In this document: positions 54,697-63,600 of the stretch, in pieces
Numbering within the stretch: the stretch's first letter is position 1
How the letters are laid out: every line of letters starts with the position of its first letter
Origin: Candidatus Eisenbacteria bacterium
Lineage (GTDB): Bacteria > Eisenbacteria > RBG-16-71-46 > SZUA-252
Length of the DNA: 64,000 bases
Assembly (NCBI GenBank): GCA_005893305.1
Contig: VBOZ01000012.1
Location: 9,139-73,138 of the forward strand
Direction of reading: 5' to 3'
Notes under the pieces: model-generated
Told to the model about the DNA's origin: nothing
The model's database searches: none
Seen by the model: only the letters and a program-made list of their open reading frames with translations
Program-made: the position numbers and the translations under genes

Positions 54697-56712
54697 ATGC
54701 CTGGATATCTTCGATTCCACACCATCCCCGCGTCGGCCCTGCTCATCAGCCTGTTTGCCTGCTCGACAGCGAGCACTGCGCTGGCGGCGACACACACTCC
54801 TTTTCTGACTTTGACCTCCGATGGTTCCGCCCAGTACTTCGCGCGATCGGTTGCCTCAGGTCGGGACGTGAATGGTGACGGCTACGAGGATGTGCTCATC
54901 GGGGCTACGCTTAACGGCCCTGGAACGACGCTCCTGGGCGAGGTCCTACTGTACTTTGGCGGCCCGGGAATGGACTCGATACCCGACCTCACGATCCCGA
55001 GCGAGCCAGACTACGCTGCGGGCAATTTCGGGGCGTATGGAACGGCCCTGGTCGACGTGAATGGGGACGGGTACGCGGATGTCGTGGCCGGGAACATCTA
55101 CGGCAACTCCAAGGGCCAGGTCTTCGTTTATTTCGGCGGCCCCGCCATGGATGCCATCCCGGATCTCGTGTTGTCAGGCACGTTCACCGGCGAATTGTTC
55201 GGTTTTGCAATCTCTTCGGCGGGGGATCTCAATGGAGACGGGTATGAGGACCTCGTCGTCACCTCCCCGAATTTCATTCCTCTGACTGATCCCGAGGCCG
55301 AAGTGCAGGGTCGCGCGTACATCTATTTCGGGGGACCGACGGTCGATGCCACCCCGGACCTGATCCTGGAAACCCCTTATCCGAAGGTGAGGCAGTTCTC
55401 TACACACTTCGGCAATGCGGTGGCACCGGCTGGTGATCTCAACGGGGATGGAATGACCGATCTGGTAGTCGGATACGCGGAGGTTCCGGATGCCGGCCCC
55501 TGCTGCTTCGCGAGGGCGTTCATCTATTACGGCGGTCATAGTCTTGACGGCAGCCCCGACTGGGCTGTCAGGTCTAGCTTCTCGAATGGCCTGAACCACT
55601 CTGTCTCTGGCGCGGGGGATTTCAATGGAGACGGTTATGACGACGTGGCCCTTACAGGACATGTCGCCGACTCGACAGGCGTAATCTCCACCCGCGCCTA
55701 CCTGTACTTCGGCGGCCCCGTTACGACCGCAAATCCCACTCCAAATCTGATCTTGGTTGGCGACCCTTCGGGGCACCAATTTGGAAGGACAATCCTCGGT
55801 GGCCGGGACTTGAACGGTGACGGGAAGCCGGACTTGTTGATCGGGGATTTTGGACGGGCGTTCGTGTTCTACGGTGGAGCCGGCGCTGATTCCGTTCCGG
55901 ACGACGTCGTTTGCGCCTTGTTTGAGCGGAGTGATTTCGGAGCGAGAATGGCGGTGGGCGATCTGAATGGCGACGGCGTAGCGGACGCCGTGGTGACCGC
56001 GACAGACTACTTTGGTGGCTCGGGGCACGTTTACGTCTTCGACGTCTCCTCACCACTTGAATCGCGTGCCTTGCCCCGACATGGCACGATCACCCTGAAT
56101 TCGGGGTCCCCGCCGGTATGTCTTCGTTTTGAACCGGTCAACGGCTCTTACTCTAACGCCGATGTGGACCCGGCTAGCCTCCGACTGGTCTCGCCGGGGA
56201 CGGGTGATGTCGGGGAGATCTCAGCCATCCCCTCCAAGTTCCCCGATGAGGGCGACACGGACCGGAACGGAATCGCGGAGCTCGCGGCGTGCTTCACGAA
56301 GGCCGATCTCTCACGCCTGTTCTCCACGATTCGGGGCCGCCGCACTGTGGAAGTCGCCCTGGAAGGGCGCCTGGTCCGTGGCCGGCGTTTCCGCGCGCCA
56401 CTCTCACTGGCAGTGGCTGGGGGAGGCGGAGGGAAGGAGCCGAACCTCTCGCTGCGGCCAAATCCCTTCAACCCGACCGGAACTCTGTCCTTCGAGACGG
56501 TCAATCTGGGGCGAGTCACCGTTCGTCTGTTCGACGTCAGGGGCCGATGCGTCAGGAGGGTTTGGACCTCCGCCTTCACCGACGCGGGAATCCACGACGT
56601 CCGGATCGACGGGCGTGACGATCGCGGGTCCGCGCTCGCCTCCGGAGTCTATTTCTACCGGATCGAGAGCTCAGACGGGGTCCTCGGAGGCCGGATCGTC
56701 ATCGCCAAATAG
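54697..56712 (+). CDS. FG-GAP repeat protein with C-terminal FlgD-like/sorting domain
   Basis: A 671-residue secreted protein. ATG 54697 begins the signal peptide YLRFHTIPASALLISLFACSTASTALA behind GAGGGGAA. At least seven FG-GAP/VCBS-type repeats follow, each with DxNGDGYxDVxxG calcium-binding loops and a YFGGP segment, which form an integrin-like beta-propeller (about 40-450). A linker domain leads to a C-terminal ~80-residue unit, LSLRPNPFNPTGTLSF..VTVRLFDVRGRCVRRV..DGRDDRGSALASGVYFYRI, of the FlgD-Ig or Por-type sorting class found in FCB-group bacteria. Codon use is less GC-rich than in its neighbours. Probably a surface or extracellular adhesin-like protein. Confidence 0.85.
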   Translation: MPGYLRFHTIPASALLISLFACSTASTALAATHTPFLTLTSDGSAQYFARSVASGRDVNGDGYEDVLIGATLNGPGTTLLGEVLLYFGGPGMDSIPDLTIPSEPDYAAGNFGAYGTALVDVNGDGYADVVAGNIYGNSKGQVFVYFGGPAMDAIPDLVLSGTFTGELFGFAISSAGDLNGDGYEDLVVTSPNFIPLTDPEAEVQGRAYIYFGGPTVDATPDLILETPYPKVRQFSTHFGNAVAPAGDLNGDGMTDLVVGYAEVPDAGPCCFARAFIYYGGHSLDGSPDWAVRSSFSNGLNHSVSGAGDFNGDGYDDVALTGHVADSTGVISTRAYLYFGGPVTTANPTPNLILVGDPSGHQFGRTILGGRDLNGDGKPDLLIGDFGRAFVFYGGAGADSVPDDVVCALFERSDFGARMAVGDLNGDGVADAVVTATDYFGGSGHVYVFDVSSPLESRALPRHGTITLNSGSPPVCLRFEPVNGSYSNADVDPASLRLVSPGTGDVGEISAIPSKFPDEGDTDRNGIAELAACFTKADLSRLFSTIRGRRTVEVALEGRLVRGRRFRAPLSLAVAGGGGGKEPNLSLRPNPFNPTGTLSFETVNLGRVTVRLFDVRGRCVRRVWTSAFTDAGIHDVRIDGRDDRGSALASGVYFYRIESSDGVLGGRIVIAK

Positions 56713-56799
56713 GTTGAGCACCAAGGGTGCACCCCCCGTCACACTCGGTAGAACTCGCGGCCGTTTGACACCGACACGCACCGCTGGGACAATCGGGCC

Positions 56800-59580
56800 G
56801 TGCCCGACCGCGCCGCGACCGCCGGCGTCCCGATGGTTCGCCTCTTCGGGGCCCGGCAGAACAACCTCAAGAATATCGACGTCTCCTTTCCGCGCGCGTC
56901 ACTGACGGTCGTGACCGGCGTGAGCGGCTCGGGGAAGTCGTCGCTCGCCTTCGACACGATCTACGCCGAGGGCCAGCGACGGTACGTCGAGTGCGTCTCC
57001 ACCTACGCGAAGCAGTTCCTCGACCGCCTGCCCCGTCCCGATTACGACCGAGTCGAGGGCCTCGCGCCGGCCCTCGCGATCCGCCAGGGAGCCGCCGCGC
57101 AGACGGGCCGCTCCACGGTCGGGACGATCACCGAGATCGCCGATCACCTGCGCCTGCTCCTCGCCCGCGTGGGCGAGACCTGGTGCGGGAAGTGCGGCAC
57201 GCTGGTGCCGCGCCACAGCGTCGACTCGGTGCTGGAGGCGATCCTGGGCGTGGAGGAGACCGGCGTAACGATCTCGTTCGCGATACCCGCCGCCGCAGGC
57301 GACAGCGTCGACGCGCTCTGGGCGCGGGCCTTGAGCCGCGGATTCCTCCTGGCGCGCGGGCAGGGGAGCCGCGAGTGGGCCCGGCTGGACGAGGCGAAGC
57401 CGGCCCGCACCCGTGCGCCGATCGAAGTCCTCGTCGACCGCCTGCCCGCGACGGCCGCGAATCGGATGCGGCTCCGGGAAGCGCTGGAGCTGGCGTGGCG
57501 CGAGGGCTCGGGGAGCGTGGACATCACGCGCGCCTCGGGACAGAAGCTCTCGTTCTTCGACGGCCGGACCTGCGCCACGTGCGGCCGATCCTTCCCGGAG
57601 CCGAGGCCGCAGCTCTTCTCCTTCAACAGCCCTTATGGTGCCTGCCCCGATTGCCGCGGGTTCGGCAACATCCTCACCTTTACGCTGGAGCGGGTCGTGC
57701 CCGACCCGGGCAAGTCGGTCCTGGATGGCGCGCTCGATCCGTGGGCGAACTCGTGGCGGGCACATTTCCTACCCAAGCTGAAGGCGGTGGCGGCCGAGCA
57801 CGGGATCCGTCTCGACAAGCCGTTCCGATCGCTTCCGAAGGAGCACCAGAAGATCCTTCTCCACGGCGCCCCGGGATTCCGGGGAGTCTTTCCGTTCTTG
57901 GAGCGGCTCCGCGCCAAGGCCTACAAGTCGAGCGCGCGGTTTCTCGTGAAGCGGTACCAGGAGACGATGCTCTGCGGCACCTGCCAGGGCGGACGGCTGA
58001 AGCCGGAGGCGTACGAGGTTCGAGTGGGCAGGAAGAACGTCTCCGAGCTTCTCGGCATGACGGTCGGGGATCTCCGCGCGTTCCAGGCAACCCTGACGCT
58101 CGACGCGGCGCGCGAGCGCGTCGCATCTCCCATCCTCGCCGAGCTTCGGGGGCGCCTCGAGTACCTGGGCGAGGTGGGCCTCGACTACCTAACGCTCGAC
58201 CGGCCGTCCAAGACGCTCTCGGGCGGCGAGGCCCAGCGGATCGAGCTCGCGAACGCGCTCGGCGGAAGCTTGAGCCATGCCCTCTACGTCCTCGATGAGC
58301 CGACCGTGGGGCTCCACCCGCGCGACACCGAGCGCCTGATCCGCGTGCTCCTCCGGCTTCGGGAGCGCGGAAACACCGTTCTCGTCGTCGAGCACGACGC
58401 GGAGGTCATCGGATCGGCCGACTGGATCGTGGAGCTGGGTCCGGGCGCGGGGCACCGGGGCGGGCAGTCGCTCTATCAGGGCCGCCTCGATGGGTGGCCG
58501 GGACGGACGGAAGCCGCCGTTGAAGCCGCCGACCTCGTCGCCGAGCCGAGGCCCGCGCGATACGCGGCGAAGCGCAAGCCGGGGTGGATCGAGGTGCGCG
58601 GCGCCCGCGAGCACAATCTCAAGAACATCGACGCCCGCTTCCCGGTGGGCGCGCTCACCGGCGTCTGCGGCGTCTCGGGGTCCGGCAAGTCCACCCTGGT
58701 CGAGGAAGTGCTCTGGCGCGCGGCGGCCCGGGCCCTGCGCCAGGACGCGCCCGTGCCGGGCGCGCACGATCGGGTGTCCGGCCTGGAGCCGTTCGGCCGC
58801 GTGTCGCTGGTCGACCAATCGCCGGTCGCCCGCTCCAACCGCTCGAACCCGGCGACCTACGTCAAAGCGTTCGACCGGATCCGCGAGCGCTACGCGCGGA
58901 CGCCGCTCGCGCGGCAGCGCCGGTACACGCCCGGCACCTTCTCCTTCAACGTCGCGGGCGGCCGGTGCGAAGCGTGCGAGGGCGCAGGCCAGACGCGCGT
59001 GGAGATGTACTTCCTCGCCGACCTCTGGGTCCCCTGCGAGTCGTGTCAGGGACGGCGGTATCGTCCCGAGGCGCTGGAGGTGAAGGTGCACGGCCTCTCG
59101 ATCGACGCGCTCCTCGACCGGACGATCGAGGAGGCGCTCGCGCTCTTCCAGGGAGAGACCGAGATCCAGGAGCCGCTCTGGGTGCTCGATCAGGTCGGCC
59201 TGGGCTATCTAAGATTGGGGCAGTCGCTCTCGACGTTGAGCGGCGGCGAGACCCAACGCCTCAAGCTCGCGCGCGAGCTGGCCGATCGGGCGCCGGCGGC
59301 CGGCCTCTACATCCTCGACGAGCCGACGGTCGGGCTCCATCGGAAGGACGTCGCCACGCTCCTCCGCGTGCTCCACGAGCTTACGCGCCGCGGCGGCACG
59401 GTGATCGCCGTCGAGCACAATCTCGACTTTCTGGCCGCCTGCGACTACCTGGTGGAGCTGGGACCCGAGGGGGGCGAAGCGGGTGGGTTCGTGGTCGCGG
59501 CAGGAACCCCGCCCGAGCTTGCCCGCGCGGAGGCGTCGCCCACGGCCGGCTACCTCAGGAGAATGGCGGCCTGCGCGTAA
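56800..59580 (+). CDS. uvrA: UvrABC system protein A
   Basis: A 926-residue damage-recognition ATPase. It has two ABC modules: Walker [25 protein letters not shown] (about 43) and [18 protein letters not shown]; signatures [13 protein letters not shown] and [13 protein letters not shown]; Walker [13 protein letters not shown] and [11 protein letters not shown]. Zinc modules are [35 protein letters not shown] and [32 protein letters not shown]. The GTG start is supported by the short distance to [15 protein letters not shown]. It works with UvrB, encoded 24 kb upstream. uvrC is not in the window. Confidence 0.97.
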   Translation: MPDRAATAGVPMVRLFGARQNNLKNIDVSFPRASLTVVTGVSGSGKSSLAFDTIYAEGQRRYVECVSTYAKQFLDRLPRPDYDRVEGLAPALAIRQGAAAQTGRSTVGTITEIADHLRLLLARVGETWCGKCGTLVPRHSVDSVLEAILGVEETGVTISFAIPAAAGDSVDALWARALSRGFLLARGQGSREWARLDEAKPARTRAPIEVLVDRLPATAANRMRLREALELAWREGSGSVDITRASGQKLSFFDGRTCATCGRSFPEPRPQLFSFNSPYGACPDCRGFGNILTFTLERVVPDPGKSVLDGALDPWANSWRAHFLPKLKAVAAEHGIRLDKPFRSLPKEHQKILLHGAPGFRGVFPFLERLRAKAYKSSARFLVKRYQETMLCGTCQGGRLKPEAYEVRVGRKNVSELLGMTVGDLRAFQATLTLDAARERVASPILAELRGRLEYLGEVGLDYLTLDRPSKTLSGGEAQRIELANALGGSLSHALYVLDEPTVGLHPRDTERLIRVLLRLRERGNTVLVVEHDAEVIGSADWIVELGPGAGHRGGQSLYQGRLDGWPGRTEAAVEAADLVAEPRPARYAAKRKPGWIEVRGAREHNLKNIDARFPVGALTGVCGVSGSGKSTLVEEVLWRAAARALRQDAPVPGAHDRVSGLEPFGRVSLVDQSPVARSNRSNPATYVKAFDRIRERYARTPLARQRRYTPGTFSFNVAGGRCEACEGAGQTRVEMYFLADLWVPCESCQGRRYRPEALEVKVHGLSIDALLDRTIEEALALFQGETEIQEPLWVLDQVGLGYLRLGQSLSTLSGGETQRLKLARELADRAPAAGLYILDEPTVGLHRKDVATLLRVLHELTRRGGTVIAVEHNLDFLAACDYLVELGPEGGEAGGFVVAAGTPPELARAEASPTAGYLRRMAACA

Positions 59581-60170
59581 TCGAGCGTGTGATGGGCCGG
59601 GACGCTGAACCGGCCCCTCACGAGAATGCCGAAGCGGCGCGTGAGGAGAAATTCCACGCCGCCGTAAGCATGGGTCTTGAGGTACGACCTCGCGCGGTAG
59701 CTGGTCTCGGTGAATCCAATGATGTCGGCGGCCTGGACGACCAGGTGCGCGCCGGGGCCCACCTCCAATAGCGGCCGGACCCGCCACTCCTCGCGGAAGG
59801 TTTTCAACGGCCGGAGGAAGTAATAGAGGCTCAGCGACCCTTCGATCAGGTAGTCCTTCTTCATCCCGGTGACTTCCACCTGCATCGACTGCTCGAACTG
59901 CCCGCTCTGGTAGATGAATCTGCGATACGCGAACGTGCCCACGACGTCGAAGTAGCCGTCGGGCGCGGCCACCCCGAGCTCGAATCGGTCCCGCTCCTCG
60001 CTCGTTCGCCCCAGCCGCGACGTAATGGGATTCTGCGGCGAAGGAGGAGTCGCCTCCACCTGCGCGCGGGCGGATTCGCCGAGGCACAGAAACGCAGCGA
60101 AGCCGAAGATGAGCGCGCGACCGATCGTGGGCTGGCCACGACCGATCGTGGGCCGGCCACGACCGATCAT
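59550..60170 (-). CDS. Exported protein with heptad-repeat signal-peptide leader
   Basis: A 206-residue protein when started at ATG 60170: MIGRGRPTIGRGQPTIGRA precedes the hydrophobic signal core LIFGFAAFLCLGESARA. The N-terminal region is encoded by three 21-bp DNA repeats. The mature part is strand-rich: FELGVAAPDGYFDVVGTFAYRRFIY, MKKDYLIEGSLSLYYFLRPL, VGPGAHLVVQAADIIGF, and YAQAAILLR at the end, resembling a small outer-membrane barrel. It overlaps the convergent uvrA end by 31 nt and lies 30 nt downstream of the lipoprotein gene. Function unknown. An upstream in-frame extension to 60305 is possible but lacks support. Confidence 0.65.
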   Translation of the reverse strand: MIGRGRPTIGRGQPTIGRALIFGFAAFLCLGESARAQVEATPPSPQNPITSRLGRTSEERDRFELGVAAPDGYFDVVGTFAYRRFIYQSGQFEQSMQVEVTGMKKDYLIEGSLSLYYFLRPLKTFREEWRVRPLLEVGPGAHLVVQAADIIGFTETSYRARSYLKTHAYGGVEFLLTRRFGILVRGRFSVPAHHTLDYAQAAILLR

Positions 60171-60180
60171 GGGCCGGCCG
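60118..60180. repeat. Three 21-bp tandem repeats at the start of the exported-protein gene
   Basis: Units at 60118-60138, 60139-60159 and 60160-60180, each CGACCGATCGTGGGC.. with 1-2 changes. In the third unit ATCGTG reads ATCATG, which on the minus strand turns an ACG codon into the ATG start of the gene. Confidence 0.92.
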
Positions 60181-60199
60181 AGATCCGCCGCTCTCAACC

Positions 60200-60637
60200 T
60201 CACGGAACCGCCACGTCGCTGGTCGAGAGGAACTGCTCCGACTCGAAGTAGACGCGGTAGTCCCCGGCCGGCACTCGTTTCCCGTTCTTGTCCGTGAAGT
60301 CCCAAGGAATGGGTGGGGTCCGGAAGTAGCCGGGGAGCGTCGCGGGCTCGAGCGCGAAGAAGAGGACCTTCACGAGCGCCGCCCTGCTGTCGAAGACGGC
60401 GATCCGGACCGGGGCCTCGTTCGGGAGAAAGAATTGGATGTTGTAGCTCGCCTCGGTGTGGCCGGGCAGCACGCCCATCGAGCCGCAGATCAGGATCTCG
60501 GTCGAGGTCGACTGGAACTTGTTACAGGAATCCCAAGAGGTGTGCTGGGAGCCGGGGAAGAACTTCTGGGGAGAGAACACGCCGTCGGCGCTACAGCCGA
60601 CAAGCGAGACGGTCGCCAGAACGAGCAGAATTCGCAG
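60200..60637 (-). CDS. Lipoprotein with apparent CTG start
   Basis: The first ATG/GTG in frame (GTG 60580) would cut into the protein. Upstream, the same frame encodes LRILLVLATVSLVGCSADGVF, a complete lipoprotein signal with lipobox LVGC, and no ATG, GTG or TTG occurs before the stop at about 60678. CTG 60637, 10 nt after AGGAG, is therefore the most likely start. The mature part (QFFLPNEAPVRIAVFDSRAALV; PIPWDFTDKNGKRVPAGDYRVYF) matches the FlgD-Ig-like fold seen in FCB proteins. A frameshift near the start is the alternative explanation. Confidence 0.65.
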   Translation of the reverse strand: MRILLVLATVSLVGCSADGVFSPQKFFPGSQHTSWDSCNKFQSTSTEILICGSMGVLPGHTEASYNIQFFLPNEAPVRIAVFDSRAALVKVLFFALEPATLPGYFRTPPIPWDFTDKNGKRVPAGDYRVYFESEQFLSTSDVAVP

Positions 60638-60988
60638 TCTGAGCCCGCTCCTATCCGGCGCCGGGGGGACGAATCAAAATTGAGGAAGTTCCCCGCGCAT
60701 CCACGTGTGTCGCAAAGTAAAACCCCGCAAGAAACAACCCGCTGGAAGGACTAGGTTTTATCTGCGGATTGGGCACGAGGCGACAGGGAACTCCGCTCGC
60801 GTCAAGATTAGTGGCCGGCCATTTTCGGTGTCAATAGACTTATACGAGTTTGAGCCTCCAACGCGAAAATTTTTGCCAGTTCTGGCCGCGGACTGCCCCA
60901 ACATGGCGGTTGTCTCGTCGGACCCAGGATGGTAGTCTCCAGCGTTTATGGCTTTCGGCTTGACACGTCCCCGCTGGGCACGTTTCCC
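60638..60988. other. Divergent intergenic region before ffh
   Basis: About 350 nt, AT-richer than the rest of the window. It contains TTATACG at about 60840, a T-run at 60870 and TTGACA at 60960 without a matching -10. No SRP RNA or other RNA gene signature is visible. It must hold the ffh promoter, which I cannot place firmly. Confidence 0.5.
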
Positions 60989-62311
60989 ATGTTCGAAGAG
61001 CTGAGCGACCGCCTCGCCGGAGTATTCCGGAAGCTGCTGGGGCGGGGTCGGTTGAACGAGCAGGACGTCCGCGAGACCCTGCGCGAGATTCGGCGCGTTC
61101 TGCTCGAGGCCGATGTGAATCTCGACGTCGCGAAATCGTTCCTGCGCGCCGTCGAGGAGCGCGCGGTCGGGGCGGACCTGCTCTCGAGCGTCACGCCGGG
61201 GCAGCAGATCATCAAGATCGTCCACGAGGAGCTGATCCGGCTCCTGGGCGGGACCAGCCCGGCGGCGCCGATGCAGTTTCCGTCGAATCGGGCGGCGGCC
61301 GTCCTCCTCGCGGGACTTCAGGGTTCGGGGAAGACGACAACCGCGGCGAAGCTCGCGCGGCACTGGAAGGACCGCGGTAAGCGGGTGCTCCTCGCCGCGC
61401 TTGACCTCCAGCGACCCGCCGCGATCGCCCAGCTCGAGGTTCTCGGGCGATCGATCGGCGTGCCGGTGCACCTCGACCGCGAGGCGAAGGATGCGGTCGC
61501 CTTGGCGAAGGCGGCCCGGGCTCGAGCGGATAGAGAAGGGTTCGATCTCCTCATCGCGGACACCGCGGGGCGGCTCCACGTCGACGAGGAGCTGATGACG
61601 GAGGTCGCCAAGGTTCACGCGGCGCTCGATCCGCACGAGACGCTGCTGGTGCTGGACGGCATGACGGGCCAGGACGCGGTCTCGATCGCGGAGGCCTTCA
61701 CGAAGCGGCTCCCGGTGAGCGGGTTCGTGCTCACGAAGATGGACGGCGACGCGCGCGGGGGAGCGGCGCTCTCGCTCCGCGCGGTTTGCGGGGCGCCGAT
61801 CCGCTATCTGGGGATCGGGGAGAAGGTCGAAGGGATCGAGCCCTTCCACCCCGATCGGCTGGCGTCGCGCATCCTCGGCATGGGGGACGTGCTCACGCTG
61901 GTCGAGCGTGCGCAGGAACGGCTCGACGTCGGGAAGGCCGAGGCGCTGGAGCGGAAGCTCCGCAAGGATCGCTTCACGCTCGAGGATTTCCTCGGGCAGC
62001 TCCAGGAGATGAAGAAACTGGGGCCGCTCGAGGAGATCGTGAAGATGCTGCCGGGGGTCAAGCTGCCGGCGGGCGCCCAGGTCGACGAGCGCGATCTCAA
62101 GCGGACGGAAGCGATCATCCAGTCGATGACGCGGGAGGAGCGCGAGCGGCCCGCGGTCATCAACGGAAGCCGCCGGAAGCGCATCGCGCGCGGCAGCGGC
62201 ACCACGGTGCAGGACGTCAATCGTGTGCTCCGGCAGTTCGAGCAGACGCAAACCATGTTGAAGCGCTTCGGCGGCGGACGGCGCGGCAAGCTCCCTACGG
62301 GGCGCTTCTAG
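60989..62311 (+). CDS. ffh: Signal recognition particle protein Ffh
   Basis: A 440-residue SRP54 GTPase starting at ATG 60989 (MFEELSDRLAGVFRKLLGRG); the in-frame extension upstream is not conserved. The N domain has RETLREIRRVLLEADVNLDVAKSF. The G domain has G1 LLAGLQGSGKTTTAAKLA, ALDLQRPAA, G3 DTAGRLHVDEEL, G4 TKMDGDARGGAALS and G5 YLGIGEKVEGIEPF. The M domain has LEDFLGQLQEMKKLGPLEEIVKMLPG and the RNA-binding RRKRIARGSGTTVQDVNRVLRQF. It targets nascent membrane proteins to FtsY, and heads the classic ffh-rpsP-rimM-trmD cluster. Confidence 0.97.
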   Translation: MFEELSDRLAGVFRKLLGRGRLNEQDVRETLREIRRVLLEADVNLDVAKSFLRAVEERAVGADLLSSVTPGQQIIKIVHEELIRLLGGTSPAAPMQFPSNRAAAVLLAGLQGSGKTTTAAKLARHWKDRGKRVLLAALDLQRPAAIAQLEVLGRSIGVPVHLDREAKDAVALAKAARARADREGFDLLIADTAGRLHVDEELMTEVAKVHAALDPHETLLVLDGMTGQDAVSIAEAFTKRLPVSGFVLTKMDGDARGGAALSLRAVCGAPIRYLGIGEKVEGIEPFHPDRLASRILGMGDVLTLVERAQERLDVGKAEALERKLRKDRFTLEDFLGQLQEMKKLGPLEEIVKMLPGVKLPAGAQVDERDLKRTEAIIQSMTREERERPAVINGSRRKRIARGSGTTVQDVNRVLRQFEQTQTMLKRFGGGRRGKLPTGRF

Positions 62312-62356
62312 CGGGTCGGCCGGGCGCGATCGTACTCACAACGGAGGAACCCAGGA

Positions 62357-62830
62357 ATGTCCGTCGTCATACGAATGAAGCGCGCGGGCGCGAAGAAGCG
62401 TCCGTTCTTCCGCGTCGTCGTCACCGACTCGAGGAACCCGAGGGACGGGCGCTACATCGAGCAGCTGGGCTATTACGACCCGCTCACCAATCCTGCGACG
62501 TTCCGGATCGACACGGACCGGTTCTCCGAGTGGATCCGGCGCGGGGCCCTGCCATCGGAGTCGGTCGGCGTGATGGTGTCCAAGCACGCCCCGGACGCGC
62601 TCCGTCCGGCGCCTCTCCCGAAGCCCGAGCTCTCCGAGGTTCCCGTCGCGGCGCCGAAGCCGAAGAAGGCGAAGGCCGCGAAGCCGAAGGCGGCGAAGGC
62701 CAAGCCCGCGAGGAAGGCGAAGGCGGCGACCAAGGCGAGCGTGAAGAAGGCGAAGACCAAGGCCAAGGCGAAGGCGAAGAAGAAGAGCGGGATCGCAAAG
62801 CCGAAGAAGGCCAAGAAGGCGAAGAAGTAG
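62357..62830 (+). CDS. rpsP: Ribosomal protein S16 with long lysine-rich tail
   Basis: A 157-residue protein. Residues 1-~80 are S16: SVVIRMKRAGAKKRPFFRVVVTDSRNPRDGRYIEQLGYYDP and WIRRGALPSESV. The remaining ~70 residues are almost only Lys, Ala and Pro (for example KPKKAKAAKPKAAKAK), far beyond the usual 80-90 residue length. Basic AKKA tails are known on ribosomal proteins of some phyla and probably contact rRNA; the role here is not known. ATG 62357 follows ACGGAGGA. khpA begins 7 nt after the stop. Confidence 0.95.
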   Translation: MSVVIRMKRAGAKKRPFFRVVVTDSRNPRDGRYIEQLGYYDPLTNPATFRIDTDRFSEWIRRGALPSESVGVMVSKHAPDALRPAPLPKPELSEVPVAAPKPKKAKAAKPKAAKAKPARKAKAATKASVKKAKTKAKAKAKKKSGIAKPKKAKKAKK

Positions 62831-62837
62831 GCCCTCC

Positions 62838-63068
62838 GTGAAAACCCTCATCGAGTACTGCGCCCGCCGCCTCGTCGATCACCCCGAGGGCGTGCACGTC
62901 GACGAGCACGAGACCGGGGAGACCAGCGTGTTCACGCTCCGGGTCATGCCGGGCGACCTGGGCAAGGTGATCGGCCGCGAGGGGCGGACAGCGCAGGCGA
63001 TGCGCCTCCTGCTCTCGGCCTCCGCGGCGGCGCAGGGGCGTCGCGCCACTCTCGAGATTGCCGACTGA
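62838..63068 (+). CDS. khpA: KH domain RNA-binding protein KhpA
   Basis: A 76-residue single-KH protein: LIEYCARRLVDHPEGVHVDEHETGETSVFTLRVMPGDLGKVIGREGRTAQAMRLLLSASAAAQGRRATLEI. The GxxG loop is IGREGR. The position between rpsP and rimM is conserved for KhpA, which acts with KhpB on RNA and translation or cell-size control in other bacteria. The GTG 62838 start is used, and the stop region overlaps the rimM TTG start by 11 nt. Confidence 0.93.
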   Translation: MKTLIEYCARRLVDHPEGVHVDEHETGETSVFTLRVMPGDLGKVIGREGRTAQAMRLLLSASAAAQGRRATLEIAD

Positions 63069-63597
63069 GCCGGGCGGCGAGCCGCCGATCCTCGTCGGGG
63101 TGATCGCGCGGGCGCACGGCCTCGACGGCGAGGTCGTCGTCGACGCGTACAGCGACGCTCCGGAGCGCTTCCAGCCGGGTAGCGTGCTGACGGCGGCATT
63201 CCCCACCGGGAAGACCGCGAGCCTCGTCGTGGCGAACATGCGCCAGTTCCAAAAGCGACTCCTGGTTCAATTCGAAGGCGTCGCGACCCGGACCGAGGCG
63301 GAATCGCTCCGCGGAGCCGACCTCTTGATCGCGCGAAGCGAGGTGAAGCCGCTTCCCGAGGGGCAGTACTACCGCTTTGAGCTCGTCGGCCTCGCGGTCA
63401 AGTCGCGCGCCGGTGAGCCGCTGGGCGAGGTGGCGGACGTCTTCTCGACCGGGAGCAACGACGTCTACGTGGTGCGCGGCCCCCGGGGCGAGATCCTGCT
63501 CCCGGCGATCGCCGGCGTGATCGTCGAGATCAATCTCGCGCAAAAGACGATGACCGTCGCGCCGCCGGCGGGCCTCCCGGGATGGGACGGAGACTGA
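63058..63597 (+). CDS. rimM: Ribosome maturation factor RimM
   Basis: A 179-residue 30S maturation factor that binds S19. N-terminal barrel: ILVGVIARAHGLDGEVVVDAYSDAPERF and LLVQFEGVATRTEAESLRGADLLI; PRC barrel: LPEGQYYRFELVGLAVKSRAGEPLGEVADVFSTGSNDVYVV and EILLPAIAGVIVEINLAQKTM. TTG 63058 overlaps khpA; no better start lies before VGVIARAHGLDGEV. It is followed after 3 nt by trmD. Confidence 0.95.
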   Translation: MPTEPGGEPPILVGVIARAHGLDGEVVVDAYSDAPERFQPGSVLTAAFPTGKTASLVVANMRQFQKRLLVQFEGVATRTEAESLRGADLLIARSEVKPLPEGQYYRFELVGLAVKSRAGEPLGEVADVFSTGSNDVYVVRGPRGEILLPAIAGVIVEINLAQKTMTVAPPAGLPGWDGD

Positions 63598-63600
63598 GCG

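Noticed and set aside
60960-60965. TTGACA box 24 nt before ffh
   Set aside because: No -10-like sequence at 16-18 nt; the start codon would be inside the promoter.
60638-60988. Possible SRP (4.5S) RNA gene upstream of ffh
   Set aside because: The conserved tetraloop/asymmetric-loop region of SRP RNA (GUCAGGUCCGGAAGGAAGCAGC type) is not present.
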